Shown: piece after piece, positions 1 through 5,212 of the stretch
How the letters are laid out: every line of letters starts with the position of its first letter
Position numbering within the stretch: the first letter of the stretch is position 1
Assembly: GCA_016550485.1 (NCBI GenBank)
Contig: JABXGV010000010.1
Coordinates: forward strand, 1 to 5,212
Direction of reading: 5' to 3'
Length of the DNA: 5,212 nt
Origin: an archaeon
GTDB lineage: Archaea > Asgardarchaeota > Hermodarchaeia > Hermodarchaeales > Hermodarchaeaceae
Notes under the pieces: generated by a model
The model's input: the letters and a program-made list of their open reading frames with translations, nothing else
What the model was told of the DNA's origin: nothing
Databases searched by the model: none
Program-made: the position numbers and the translations under genes

Positions 1-63
1 ACACGAAAAGAAGCTCTTCTTCACAGAATCAACCCCCAACTCCAAGATATCATTAACAGTTAG
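1..63 (+). CDS. Possible 3' end of an upstream gene (partial, unidentified)
   Basis: Frame 1 is open from the window edge to a TAG at 61-63 and gives 20 residues ending in QLQDIINS. The peptide is mixed polar and hydrophobic with helix-like spacing and looks like a plausible protein C-terminus, and the following ~140 bp look intergenic. Nothing identifies a family. The complementary minus frame is also open here, so chance is a real alternative, and the call rests on context only. Confidence 0.3.
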   Translation, partial: TRKEALLHRINPQLQDIINS

Positions 64-92
64 GTTTGCCCTTTGAAAAGCCAGAACCTAAC
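59..92 (+). terminator. Inverted repeat overlapping the putative upstream stop codon
   Basis: GTTAGGTT at 59-66 is perfectly complementary to AACCTAAC at 85-92, giving an 8-bp stem with an 18-base loop. It overlaps the TAG at 61-63 and could be the end signal of an upstream transcript. There is no T-tract after it, so it is not a typical intrinsic terminator. A second copy of AGAACCTA (83-90 and 100-107) could compete for the same 5' arm. Confidence 0.25.
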
Positions 93-111
93 CACCCCTA
101 GAACCTACTAA

Positions 112-135
112 GCTGAGGCTACATGTCTACTCAGC
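112..135 (+). repeat. Short inverted repeat in the intergenic region
   Basis: GCTGAG at 112-117 pairs with CTCAGC at 130-135 around a 12-base loop that contains the palindrome ACATGT. It sits just upstream of the TATA-like box for the MFS gene, so it could be a regulator site or a weak transcript-end structure. A 6-bp stem can arise by chance. Confidence 0.2.
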
Positions 136-136
136 C

Positions 137-155
137 TTTATGATATACTTAATAT
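137..155 (+). promoter_or_regulatory. Putative archaeal TATA region of the MFS transporter gene
   Basis: This is the most AT-rich stretch in the gap, with a TATA-like core ATATACTT at 143-150. With usual archaeal spacing, transcription would start near 170-176, leaving a leader of roughly 40 bases before the MFS start. No clear purine-rich BRE element is visible. The call is an inference from composition and position. Confidence 0.35.
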
Positions 156-213
156 GTGAAAGGCTTAAGACCCGAAGAGACACCATGAACGCCGCAGCTG
201 AAAAGTGGTAATC

Positions 214-1422
214 ATGGTCAATATTAAGACTTCAACCCTCCTCATTACCGGAAGCGCTCATGGGCTAGTTCACCTCTTGATGCTGGCCCTCCCGTACATT
301 ACAGCCAAGTTACTAGAAGTAACCGCAGTTCCACCTGGCCAAGAGGGGCTTGTTGTATTACTACTCAATACTCCCTCTTACTTCATTTTTGGACTCGGTG
401 CAATCCCTGCTGGAATCCTAACAGATCGGTTTGCTCCGACCAGAGTGATAACGCTAGGGCTCTCACTTACCGTGGCATCCGGTATTGCCCTCTTCTTCCT
501 GTGGCCCTTGGGCATTGGAGCCATTGCCCTCCTTTTCATCCTCTATAGCTTCGGAGCTGGACTCTACCATCCAGCTGGGACTACCTGGGTATCCAATGTC
601 TTTCCAGAGAATCGGGGGAAAGCCCTTGGTCGGCATGGAATTGGTGGGAGTATTGGTCAAGCTGCATCACCAATTATTTCAGCGACCATCCTGAGTACTC
701 CCGCCTGGCCCTTGATATTTCCCTTTTTAGCCACCGCTGGGTTAATTGTGTCATTCATTTGTGTCCGATTCCATACAGAGCGGTTACACCCAGAAGATGA
801 AGCTCCCAGCGCTTCTGCCTCCAAGAGTGGTCTATTTAGTGCCATGTCTGTCGTGGTCTTTGGCCTCATGTCTGTTACGCTCATAAGTCGTGGCATGTTC
901 TACCGGGCTTCAGTAACTGCACTCCCCATCTATCTAAATCGCGAGCTACAAGCCCTTCTAATTCTAGCTGGTCTACTGGGCACTTTAATCTATGTTGGCG
1001 GCGCTATTGGACAGGAAGTTGGTGGTCGCCTCACAGACCGGGTGGGCTGGCAAATCGTCCTCATCTATTCTTGTATTCTTTCCAGTATTTCTCTGCTTCT
1101 ACTCTCACTACCCTATTCACCGAACGTTTTGAACGATATGAGGCTGATATCGGCAATTATGCTTTTTGGGTTCTCCTATTTCGCAGCTCAGGCAGCCAGT
1201 AATACTATGGTGGCACTACTCGCCACACCGCAGAACCGTGGTACGGTCTTTGGGTATAGCTTCTTTGCCCGTTTTGGCTTAGGCGCATTTGGCATCATTA
1301 TTGTGAGTAGCTACCAGCTAATCTATGGCACTTGGGTTACTGGGTTTCTTGCCCTGGCATTCCTCACCCTACTAGCTGCTGCCTGTATCCCCTTCATCAA
1401 GCCCCGCGATAAGTCAAAATAA
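214..1422 (+). CDS. MFS transporter, fosmidomycin-resistance-like branch, substrate unknown
   Basis: This is a 402-residue polytopic membrane protein with about 12 predicted transmembrane helices in two six-helix halves, separated by a hydrophilic loop at about residues 187-207 that is rich in Ser, Ala, Glu and Lys. Length and topology are typical of major facilitator superfamily secondary transporters. The loop after helix 2 carries a motif-A-like GILTDRFAPTR (about 67-77), and the matching loop in the second half carries GGRLTDRVG (about 270-278). The end of helix 4 has GLYHPAGT (about 116-123), followed by RGKALGRHGIGGSIGQA. This YHP-plus-HG-GGS pattern recalls the Fsr (fosmidomycin resistance) and related MFS groups. 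The family usually moves small molecules with proton coupling; the substrate here cannot be read from sequence. The ATG at 214 is preferred because a weak Shine-Dalgarno-like AGTGGT lies 4 bases upstream; an in-frame GTG at 205 would add three residues but has no upstream site. It appears to be transcribed alone. Confidence 0.9.
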   Translation: MVNIKTSTLLITGSAHGLVHLLMLALPYITAKLLEVTAVPPGQEGLVVLLLNTPSYFIFGLGAIPAGILTDRFAPTRVITLGLSLTVASGIALFFLWPLGIGAIALLFILYSFGAGLYHPAGTTWVSNVFPENRGKALGRHGIGGSIGQAASPIISATILSTPAWPLIFPFLATAGLIVSFICVRFHTERLHPEDEAPSASASKSGLFSAMSVVVFGLMSVTLISRGMFYRASVTALPIYLNRELQALLILAGLLGTLIYVGGAIGQEVGGRLTDRVGWQIVLIYSCILSSISLLLLSLPYSPNVLNDMRLISAIMLFGFSYFAAQAASNTMVALLATPQNRGTVFGYSFFARFGLGAFGIIIVSSYQLIYGTWVTGFLALAFLTLLAAACIPFIKPRDKSK

Positions 1423-1448
1423 GATGAATAAGGTACTCATTAACAAAC

Positions 1449-1477
1449 CTTTTTAGCTCTTCCCCGATTTTCATGAC
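1449..1477 (+). terminator. T-rich stretch after the MFS gene, possible archaeal terminator
   Basis: About 27 bases beyond the MFS stop there is a TTTTT run (1450-1454), then a pyrimidine-rich tract ending in a further TTTT. Archaeal RNA polymerase commonly terminates at oligo-T runs without a hairpin, and none is obvious here. Placement between two plus-strand units supports the call, but base composition is the only direct evidence. Confidence 0.3.
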
Positions 1478-1532
1478 GTAGTGGATACATCAATATGCCA
1501 TCAGTCAAACATACACTAGTTTCAAGCCCATC

Positions 1533-1540
1533 TTTTTAAA
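1533..1540 (+). promoter_or_regulatory. Putative TATA box of the ABC exporter operon
   Basis: TTTTTAAA lies 31 bases before the ATG of the ATPase gene and is the best TATA-like match in the 149-bp gap. With archaeal spacing, transcription would begin around 1562-1568, giving a very short leader that might cut into the GAGTGA ribosome-site candidate at 1560-1565. The rest of the gap (1478-1532) shows no further recognisable signal. Confidence 0.4.
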
Positions 1541-1571
1541 TGCAAGATACATGAAAGGCGAGTGAAAACAC

Positions 1572-2384
1572 ATGACAGGTCGATTGAAAGGAAATGGTGA
1601 GCCAATTATTGCCCGAAACCTTGTACGCCGTTTTGGCGACAAAGTTGCGGTTGATGATTTATCCTTCCACGTGAAAGCCGGTGAAATCTATGGGTTGCTT
1701 GGACCCAACGGTGCAGGCAAGACAACCACAGTGAAAATGATTGCAGGACTCCTCCCCCCAACCGAGGGAACTGTAGAAGTCTTCGGCTTCGACCCGATAA
1801 CCAACCCCATCGAAGTCAAACAACGCATTGGGCTTGTCCCTGAAGATCACATTCTCTATAAATCCTTGACGCCGCGTGAATTCTTCGATTTCGTAGCTTC
1901 TGTTCGACGACTGAAACCCGCTATGGTTAGACAACGGCTCCACTCCTTCGTGGACGCCTTCGAGCTACAGGAATACTTTGACAAACCCATTGCAGCACTG
2001 AGCCATGGAACAAAACAAAAAATCTCAGTCATATCTGCACTCCTCCATGAACCCAAGCTCTTGATATTAGATGAGCCACTCAGTGGGCTTGACGCCCGGT
2101 CTGCCCGGGTTCTCAAGGACATCTTGAACTTTCATCTAGAAAACGATGGTGGCATACTCTTCAGTAGCCACATCCTCGAGGTCGCAGAAAGCCTCTGCAA
2201 CCGCATAGGCATCATCGACGAAGGGAGAATGGTCGCCGAGGGAACAGTAAAGGAACTACGCAAGATGGTCAAATCTGTTGGTGGTTCACTTGAAGAAGTG
2301 TTCCTACGAGCAGTACAACAGGATGCTGAAGTGGCAGCAACTGTGGCAGCTCTTCGACGCGCACTGAAGGAGACTCAGCAGTAG
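1572..2384 (+). CDS. ABC-2 type exporter, ATP-binding subunit
   Basis: This 270-residue cytoplasmic nucleotide-binding subunit powers the membrane partner encoded next. All core ABC motifs are visible: Walker A GPNGAGKTT (44-52), signature LSHGTKQKI (143-151), Walker B LLILDEP (163-169), D-loop SGLD (171-174) and the H-loop histidine in SSH (H200). The Q-loop position reads LVPED, with Glu91 where many ABC ATPases have Gln; this form is common in ABC-2 multidrug/NatA-like ATPases. The C-terminal tail after about residue 235 is helical and charged, including SLEEVFLRAV, a typical end for this subfamily. The ATG at 1572 follows GAGTGA (1560-1565) by 6 bases. The permease starts 37 bases after the stop, so the two genes very likely form one operon. 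The subunit would probably act as a homodimer because only one ATPase is present. The substrate is unknown; drug, lipid or peptide export are all possible for this family. Confidence 0.93.
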   Translation: MTGRLKGNGEPIIARNLVRRFGDKVAVDDLSFHVKAGEIYGLLGPNGAGKTTTVKMIAGLLPPTEGTVEVFGFDPITNPIEVKQRIGLVPEDHILYKSLTPREFFDFVASVRRLKPAMVRQRLHSFVDAFELQEYFDKPIAALSHGTKQKISVISALLHEPKLLILDEPLSGLDARSARVLKDILNFHLENDGGILFSSHILEVAESLCNRIGIIDEGRMVAEGTVKELRKMVKSVGGSLEEVFLRAVQQDAEVAATVAALRRALKETQQ

Positions 2385-2407
2385 CGCCGCGCATAAACTC
2401 TCCGAGT

Positions 2408-2413
2408 GAGGTG
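2408..2413 (+). promoter_or_regulatory. Ribosome binding site fixing the TTG start of the permease
   Basis: GAGGTG lies 8 bases before the TTG at 2422 and matches the core complementary to the 16S rRNA 3' end. The codon immediately before the TTG (2419-2421) is an in-frame TGA, so translation in this frame cannot start further upstream. Together these two facts support the rare TTG start. Confidence 0.7.
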
Positions 2414-2421
2414 TTATCTGA

Positions 2422-4116
2422 TTGACTGACACGACATCCCGTCAAGAAAGCCTGGGTTTACGTGAAATATGGCGGCTCTCCGGAATGATTAGTTTCGAAG
2501 TCCAATTCCAGTCCGCCCTCGAGATGAGCCAAGGCGCCTTCGGTCAGTCGATTGAGAAGCAGATTAAGAAGGCACGCAGCAACAGCCGTGTGAATAAAGG
2601 GATGGTCAGCGTATTCACCCTCGTACTAGCGGCGACCTTCGGCTTCCTGGTTTGGGCAGCTCTTTCCGGGGTTATCGGGGTAAGCCCTGACCTCCAATGG
2701 ACAACAGTAGCCCTAACGGTCTCCATCTTTACCTTGATGAATTTTGGCTTCCTAGTCTTTTGGGGGGTCATGCAGGTAACCTCCTTCATTTCTTCTGGGG
2801 CTGCCTCGATTGGTATGTACCTGCCTATCTCGCGTTCTGACGCAAGTAAACTCGCCCTCTTTGGATTTATCCGGCTCTTTGATGCTCAGATTATTACAAT
2901 CATTGTTGCGTTTCCAATCGCTTATTTTGTTGCAACGTTCTCCCTGCTCGGGTTTCTATCCTGCCTTGGCATCACCGTGGTGACCATGGCATTAGCCGTC
3001 ACCATGATGTTGCTCCTAGCAATTTACTTTCATTCAAAAATTCAGTCATCCGGTGGCTCCCGGTTTAGTACCCTCATTCGCCTCGTTTTCACTCTCTTCT
3101 TCGTCATGGCCATCATGGGCTTCTCGCTTTCTATACAGTTGATCTCCTTCATTCTCCCCATCATTGAAGCATTTGCTATCGCGTTAACCCCTTACTGGAG
3201 CTGGCTCGCCATCATCTTCCCCTTCTCCTTCGGACTGGTTGTCACACAGGCTACTGGTGTCCCTGGTACACCCTTCATATGGTATGCTGCGGTCTCCTTT
3301 ATTGTCTTTTTACTCCTAGCGGTTCTAGGAATACGGTGGAGTGGAGGCCTTCTTAGCCGAATTGGTGCGGGGGCTGTAGTTGAGACTGGCCCCACAATCA
3401 TTCAGCCGGTAACGGTGACCGTCAGCCGGGTTGGGGTCGCAGTAATGCGGAAGGATCTTCGCATTGCCTTCCGGACTCCTGGTCAAGCGATTATGTTCTT
3501 TCTTCCCGTGCTGATGATGTTGCCTTTCATCTTTCAGTTCTTCGAGGGAACTGGCGCCATCTACGTCATGGATATTCTCATTCTCATTACCACTCCTGCC
3601 ACGATGCTTTCTTTCTTTGCCATATTCTTCTTGAGCGTAGAAGCCCGGGGCATGGCTTTCACTTTAACGCTGCCGCTGAAGACTGAAACTATCCTCAGGT
3701 CAAAGGCTCAACTCATTACCTGTATGGCGATTGCTATCCCAGTAGTTGTCTTCATTGTTTCCCTTCTCCGTCCATTGACCTCCTGGGTCTCCCTTGCTCT
3801 CAGTGTTTCGATGATTCCGCTGGTCTATGTCGCAGCCTTCCTTTCCCTCGTCTTGTTCACTCGCATCATCGGTGGCGGTCGACTCGTTGGCTTCGAGATT
3901 AGTCAGCATATCGGTCAGATGATTGTTGTCGGAATGCTCGCAGCAACCCTTGCCCTAATCCCCCTTGGACTCTACGGCCTCACCTGGATTTTCATGGCAA
4001 GCCTTGGATTTACCATTGATATGGCACACCTTGGAGCCCTAATTAGCGTCTGGCTTGGCATTCTCTTCAACTACCTTCTCGGCAAAATACTAGCCAGTAG
4101 AATGCTCCTTGATTAG
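2422..4116 (+). CDS. ABC-2 type exporter, large permease subunit with two repeat-like halves
   Basis: This 564-residue integral membrane protein is the transmembrane partner of the ATPase 37 bases upstream. A polar N-terminal region (about 1-60), with an amphipathic stretch near 13-30 and a basic segment at 46-59, precedes many hydrophobic helices, about 12-14 in total. The two halves look alike. The first has two helices (about 62-86 and 96-121), then YLPISRSDASK (133-143), then a run of helices to about 305. The second begins with the cytosolic RKDLRIAFRTPGQ (343-355), has two helices (about 356-375 and 381-406), then LTLPLKTETILRSK (415-428), then further helices to the end. The Leu-Pro turn followed by a basic helix is typical of ABC-2 exporter permeases. 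The length is about twice that of a six-helix ABC-2 permease, suggesting a fused pair that would work with an ATPase homodimer. The start is TTG, supported by GAGGTG and an in-frame stop just before it. The exported substrate cannot be inferred. Confidence 0.85.
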   Translation: MTDTTSRQESLGLREIWRLSGMISFEVQFQSALEMSQGAFGQSIEKQIKKARSNSRVNKGMVSVFTLVLAATFGFLVWAALSGVIGVSPDLQWTTVALTVSIFTLMNFGFLVFWGVMQVTSFISSGAASIGMYLPISRSDASKLALFGFIRLFDAQIITIIVAFPIAYFVATFSLLGFLSCLGITVVTMALAVTMMLLLAIYFHSKIQSSGGSRFSTLIRLVFTLFFVMAIMGFSLSIQLISFILPIIEAFAIALTPYWSWLAIIFPFSFGLVVTQATGVPGTPFIWYAAVSFIVFLLLAVLGIRWSGGLLSRIGAGAVVETGPTIIQPVTVTVSRVGVAVMRKDLRIAFRTPGQAIMFFLPVLMMLPFIFQFFEGTGAIYVMDILILITTPATMLSFFAIFFLSVEARGMAFTLTLPLKTETILRSKAQLITCMAIAIPVVVFIVSLLRPLTSWVSLALSVSMIPLVYVAAFLSLVLFTRIIGGGRLVGFEISQHIGQMIVVGMLAATLALIPLGLYGLTWIFMASLGFTIDMAHLGALISVWLGILFNYLLGKILASRMLLD

Positions 4117-4123
4117 CTCTTTC

Positions 4124-4735
4124 TCACTTGTTGAGCTTGAAGGCAACTGCCATCAAACGATCAATGGTGCGATGGAGCGACTTGATGCCTTGCTTGTCAG
4201 CTTCGACTCCAGCAGCGCCCTTATCCTTGGACCAGAAGGTGGCCCCCAGATTTGCCCCGAAGGCACCGCCGCCCACCGAAAAGATATGGTTCAAGATGTA
4301 GAAGTCGTGAATGGTGCGAAGGGTGGGCTCTTGGCCACCCATCCGGTCCCCGCCGATTGCAATCCCGGACCCCACCTTGCCTTCGAAGACATTGATGTCG
4401 ATGGCAAGAATTGCCCGTGTCCGGTCAAAGAGGGTTTTCAGTTGACCTGAGATATTCCCCTGATAGACCGGGCTCCCGATGATATAGGCGTCTGCCCATT
4501 GCATCAGCTCATATACCTCCTCCATGCTGTCGGTGAAAATGCAGCCTTCGCGTTTCAGAATGCAGTGATCGCAATGGATGCAGAAGGCAATTTTCTTCTT
4601 CATCACCGAGAAGTAAGCGGTTTCTACCGCATAGGTCTCTTCGGCATACCGCAACGCTTCCCGAACAGCCCAGTCCGTCGCTGCCGCACGTGGACTTCCC
4701 GAGATACCTAATAACCGAAGCTTCCGTTGACCCAC
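4124..4735 (-). CDS. Iron-sulfur flavoprotein (Isf family, FMN reductase fold)
   Basis: This 203-residue flavodoxin-like redox protein belongs to the NADPH-dependent FMN reductase/Isf family. The N-terminal strand and phosphate-binding loop read LLGISGSPR (8-16). A compact cysteine cluster, C52-x2-C55-x2-C58-x6-C65, fits the CX2CX2CX4-7C motif that holds the [4Fe-4S] cluster in Methanosarcina Isf. GSPVYQGNISGQLKTLFDR (87-105) is the conserved segment beside the flavin, and IAIGGDRMGGQE follows at about 124-135. Characterised Isf proteins are dimers that take electrons from ferredoxin; oxygen and peroxide detoxification has been proposed. The frame stays open upstream to a TTG at 4795 (223 residues), but the GTG at 4735 is preferred: GGTGGTG lies 6 bases before it, and the extra residues are unlike the family N-terminus. 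The gene is convergent with the ABC permease (7-bp gap) and divergent from the AfpA-like gene. Confidence 0.9.
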   Translation of the reverse strand: MGQRKLRLLGISGSPRAAATDWAVREALRYAEETYAVETAYFSVMKKKIAFCIHCDHCILKREGCIFTDSMEEVYELMQWADAYIIGSPVYQGNISGQLKTLFDRTRAILAIDINVFEGKVGSGIAIGGDRMGGQEPTLRTIHDFYILNHIFSVGGGAFGANLGATFWSKDKGAAGVEADKQGIKSLHRTIDRLMAVAFKLNK

Positions 4736-4741
4736 TGTCAA

Positions 4742-4748
4742 CACCACC
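4742..4748 (-). promoter_or_regulatory. Ribosome binding site for the iron-sulfur flavoprotein GTG start
   Basis: Read on the minus strand, GGTGGTG lies 6 bases before the GTG at 4735. It matches the GGTG core common in archaeal ribosome sites and favours this start over the in-frame TTG codons at 4741 and 4795. Confidence 0.55.
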
Positions 4749-4768
4749 AATTTAGTACAGTAACACAC

Positions 4769-4777
4769 GTTTTTATC
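4769..4777 (-). promoter_or_regulatory. Putative TATA-like box in the divergent Isf/AfpA intergenic region
   Basis: The minus strand reads GATAAAAA at 4777-4770, preceded by a purine-rich AAGAGA that could act as a BRE. It is 34 bases before the Isf GTG, giving an expected transcript start near 4745-4750 and a very short leader. The same AT-rich block read on the plus strand (TTTTTATC) is 50 bases before the AfpA start and could serve that gene too. The whole divergent region is only 90 bp (4736-4825), so both promoters must lie within it or just inside the genes. Confidence 0.3.
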
Positions 4778-4815
4778 TCTCTTCCCAATTAACAACTAGG
4801 CGAAATACCCTTATT

Positions 4816-4820
4816 GGTGA
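4816..4820 (+). promoter_or_regulatory. Ribosome binding site of the AfpA-like gene
   Basis: GGTGA sits 5 bases before the ATG at 4826. It is a strong archaeal-type Shine-Dalgarno core at a normal distance and supports this start. Confidence 0.65.
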
Positions 4821-4825
4821 AAACG

Positions 4826-5212
4826 ATGCCAGCCAAATTCGCATGGGCCATCACAGGAGCAGGCGACTACCTCAAGGAATCCGTGGAGGCAATTCGAGAG
4901 GTGTTACAATCAACCGATTACAAGGTCATGATCTTCATGTCCAAGGCGGGAGAGAAGGTGGTAAACTGGTACAAGCTTATGGAGGATATCAAGGCGCTCA
5001 CTTCCAAGGTCAAAGTGGAAATCGATGCAAACACTCCCTTTATCCTTGGTGCGTTGCAGCGATGCGTCTATGATTTCCTGGTCGTGATGCCTGCCACCGC
5101 CAATACAGTCGCGAAAATCGTCCACGGAATCGCTGACACCCTCGTGACCAATTCTGTTGCTCAAGCCCAGAAAACAGATGTGCCCATCATTATCTACCCG
5201 GTTGACCAGAAG
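4826..5212 (+). CDS. afpA: AfpA-like archaeal FMN flavoprotein / DmrX family (3' end missing)
   Basis: The first 129 residues are in the window and the frame is open to the edge, so the C-terminus is missing (family members are usually about 170-200 residues). The protein has the fold of HFCD flavoproteins such as Dfp and UbiX. The N-terminal flavin loop reads WAITGAGDYLKESVE (7-21), followed by MIFMSKAGEKV (35-45). The diagnostic PATANTVAKI (89-98) and GIADTLVTNSVAQA (101-114) segments bind FMN, and PVDQK closes the visible part. This pattern matches archaeoflavoprotein AfpA (MJ0208/AF1518 family), related to dihydromethanopterin reductase (acceptor) DmrX/DmrB. AfpA of Archaeoglobus fulgidus is an FMN protein reduced through ferredoxin, and its gene is cotranscribed with an isf homologue; here the isf gene is the divergent neighbour, which supports the identification. 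The physiological role is uncertain: electron carrier or dihydromethanopterin reduction. The symbol is given by family resemblance. Confidence 0.85.
   Translation, partial: MPAKFAWAITGAGDYLKESVEAIREVLQSTDYKVMIFMSKAGEKVVNWYKLMEDIKALTSKVKVEIDANTPFILGALQRCVYDFLVVMPATANTVAKIVHGIADTLVTNSVAQAQKTDVPIIIYPVDQK

Noticed and set aside
10..22. Near-palindrome AAGCTCTT-type sequence at the left edge
   Set aside because: It is imperfect, with a loop too short for a stable hairpin, and lies in what may be coding sequence.
1..87. A minus-strand open frame running off the left edge as an alternative to the plus-strand gene end
   Set aside because: No ATG start with a ribosome site is visible and it mirrors the plus-strand frame codon for codon; the plus reading ends cleanly in a stop before an intergenic-looking stretch, so it was preferred, weakly.
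1424..1456. A ten-codon frame (MNKVLINKPF) just after the MFS gene
   Set aside because: It is too short, has no ribosome site, and runs into the T-rich probable terminator.
1484..1552. Direct repeat GATACAT at 1484-1490 and 1546-1552
   Set aside because: A 7-base repeat in AT-rich intergenic DNA is expected by chance and does not flank any mobile element.
4109..4450. A 113-codon plus-strand open frame starting at the end of the permease gene
   Set aside because: It lies wholly antisense to the well-supported iron-sulfur flavoprotein gene, and its product lacks recognisable motifs; it is a shadow frame.
4736..4795. N-terminal extension of the iron-sulfur flavoprotein to the TTG at 4795
   Set aside because: The extra 20 residues lack family-like sequence, would consume most of the divergent promoter region, and have a poorer ribosome site than the GTG at 4735.
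4910..5164. An 84-codon minus-strand open frame
   Set aside because: It is antisense to the AfpA-like gene, whose plus-strand product carries clear FMN-binding motifs.

Overview
The window most likely comes from an archaeon with mid-range GC content. The evidence is an AfpA-type archaeal flavoprotein next to an Isf-type iron-sulfur flavoprotein, GGTGA/GAGGTG-type ribosome binding sites with short spacers, TATA-like AT-rich boxes upstream of the genes, and use of TTG and GTG starts. The AfpA/Isf pair is known from methanogens and Archaeoglobus, but the sequence alone does not fix the lineage (an Asgard or other methanopterin-using archaeon is equally possible). No rRNA, tRNA, CRISPR array, insertion sequence or phage gene was seen.

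Layout: positions 1-63 may hold the last 20 codons of an upstream plus-strand gene, followed by a short intergenic stretch with two small inverted repeats and a TATA-like box. A 12-helix major facilitator superfamily (MFS) transporter follows (214-1422, +), resembling the fosmidomycin-resistance-like branch. After a 149-bp gap with a T-rich stretch and a second TATA-like box comes a two-gene ABC-2 type exporter operon: ATPase (1572-2384, +) and a long permease with two repeat-like halves (2422-4116, +, TTG start fixed by an in-frame stop just before it). The permease ends 7 bp from the stop of a convergent minus-strand iron-sulfur flavoprotein gene (4124-4735, -). Divergent from that, across 90 bp, begins an AfpA/DmrX-like FMN flavoprotein (4826 to the window end, +, incomplete).

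Functionally there are two themes. The first is membrane export: one secondary transporter and one ABC-2 exporter, substrates unknown. The second is a small redox module: Isf and AfpA are both FMN electron carriers which, in Archaeoglobus, are encoded together and linked to ferredoxin. Here they are head-to-head and could share a control region. Nothing in the window links the exporters to the redox pair beyond adjacency. I see no convincing evidence of a wholly new system; the most interesting points are the divergent Isf/AfpA arrangement and the two-half architecture of the exporter permease.
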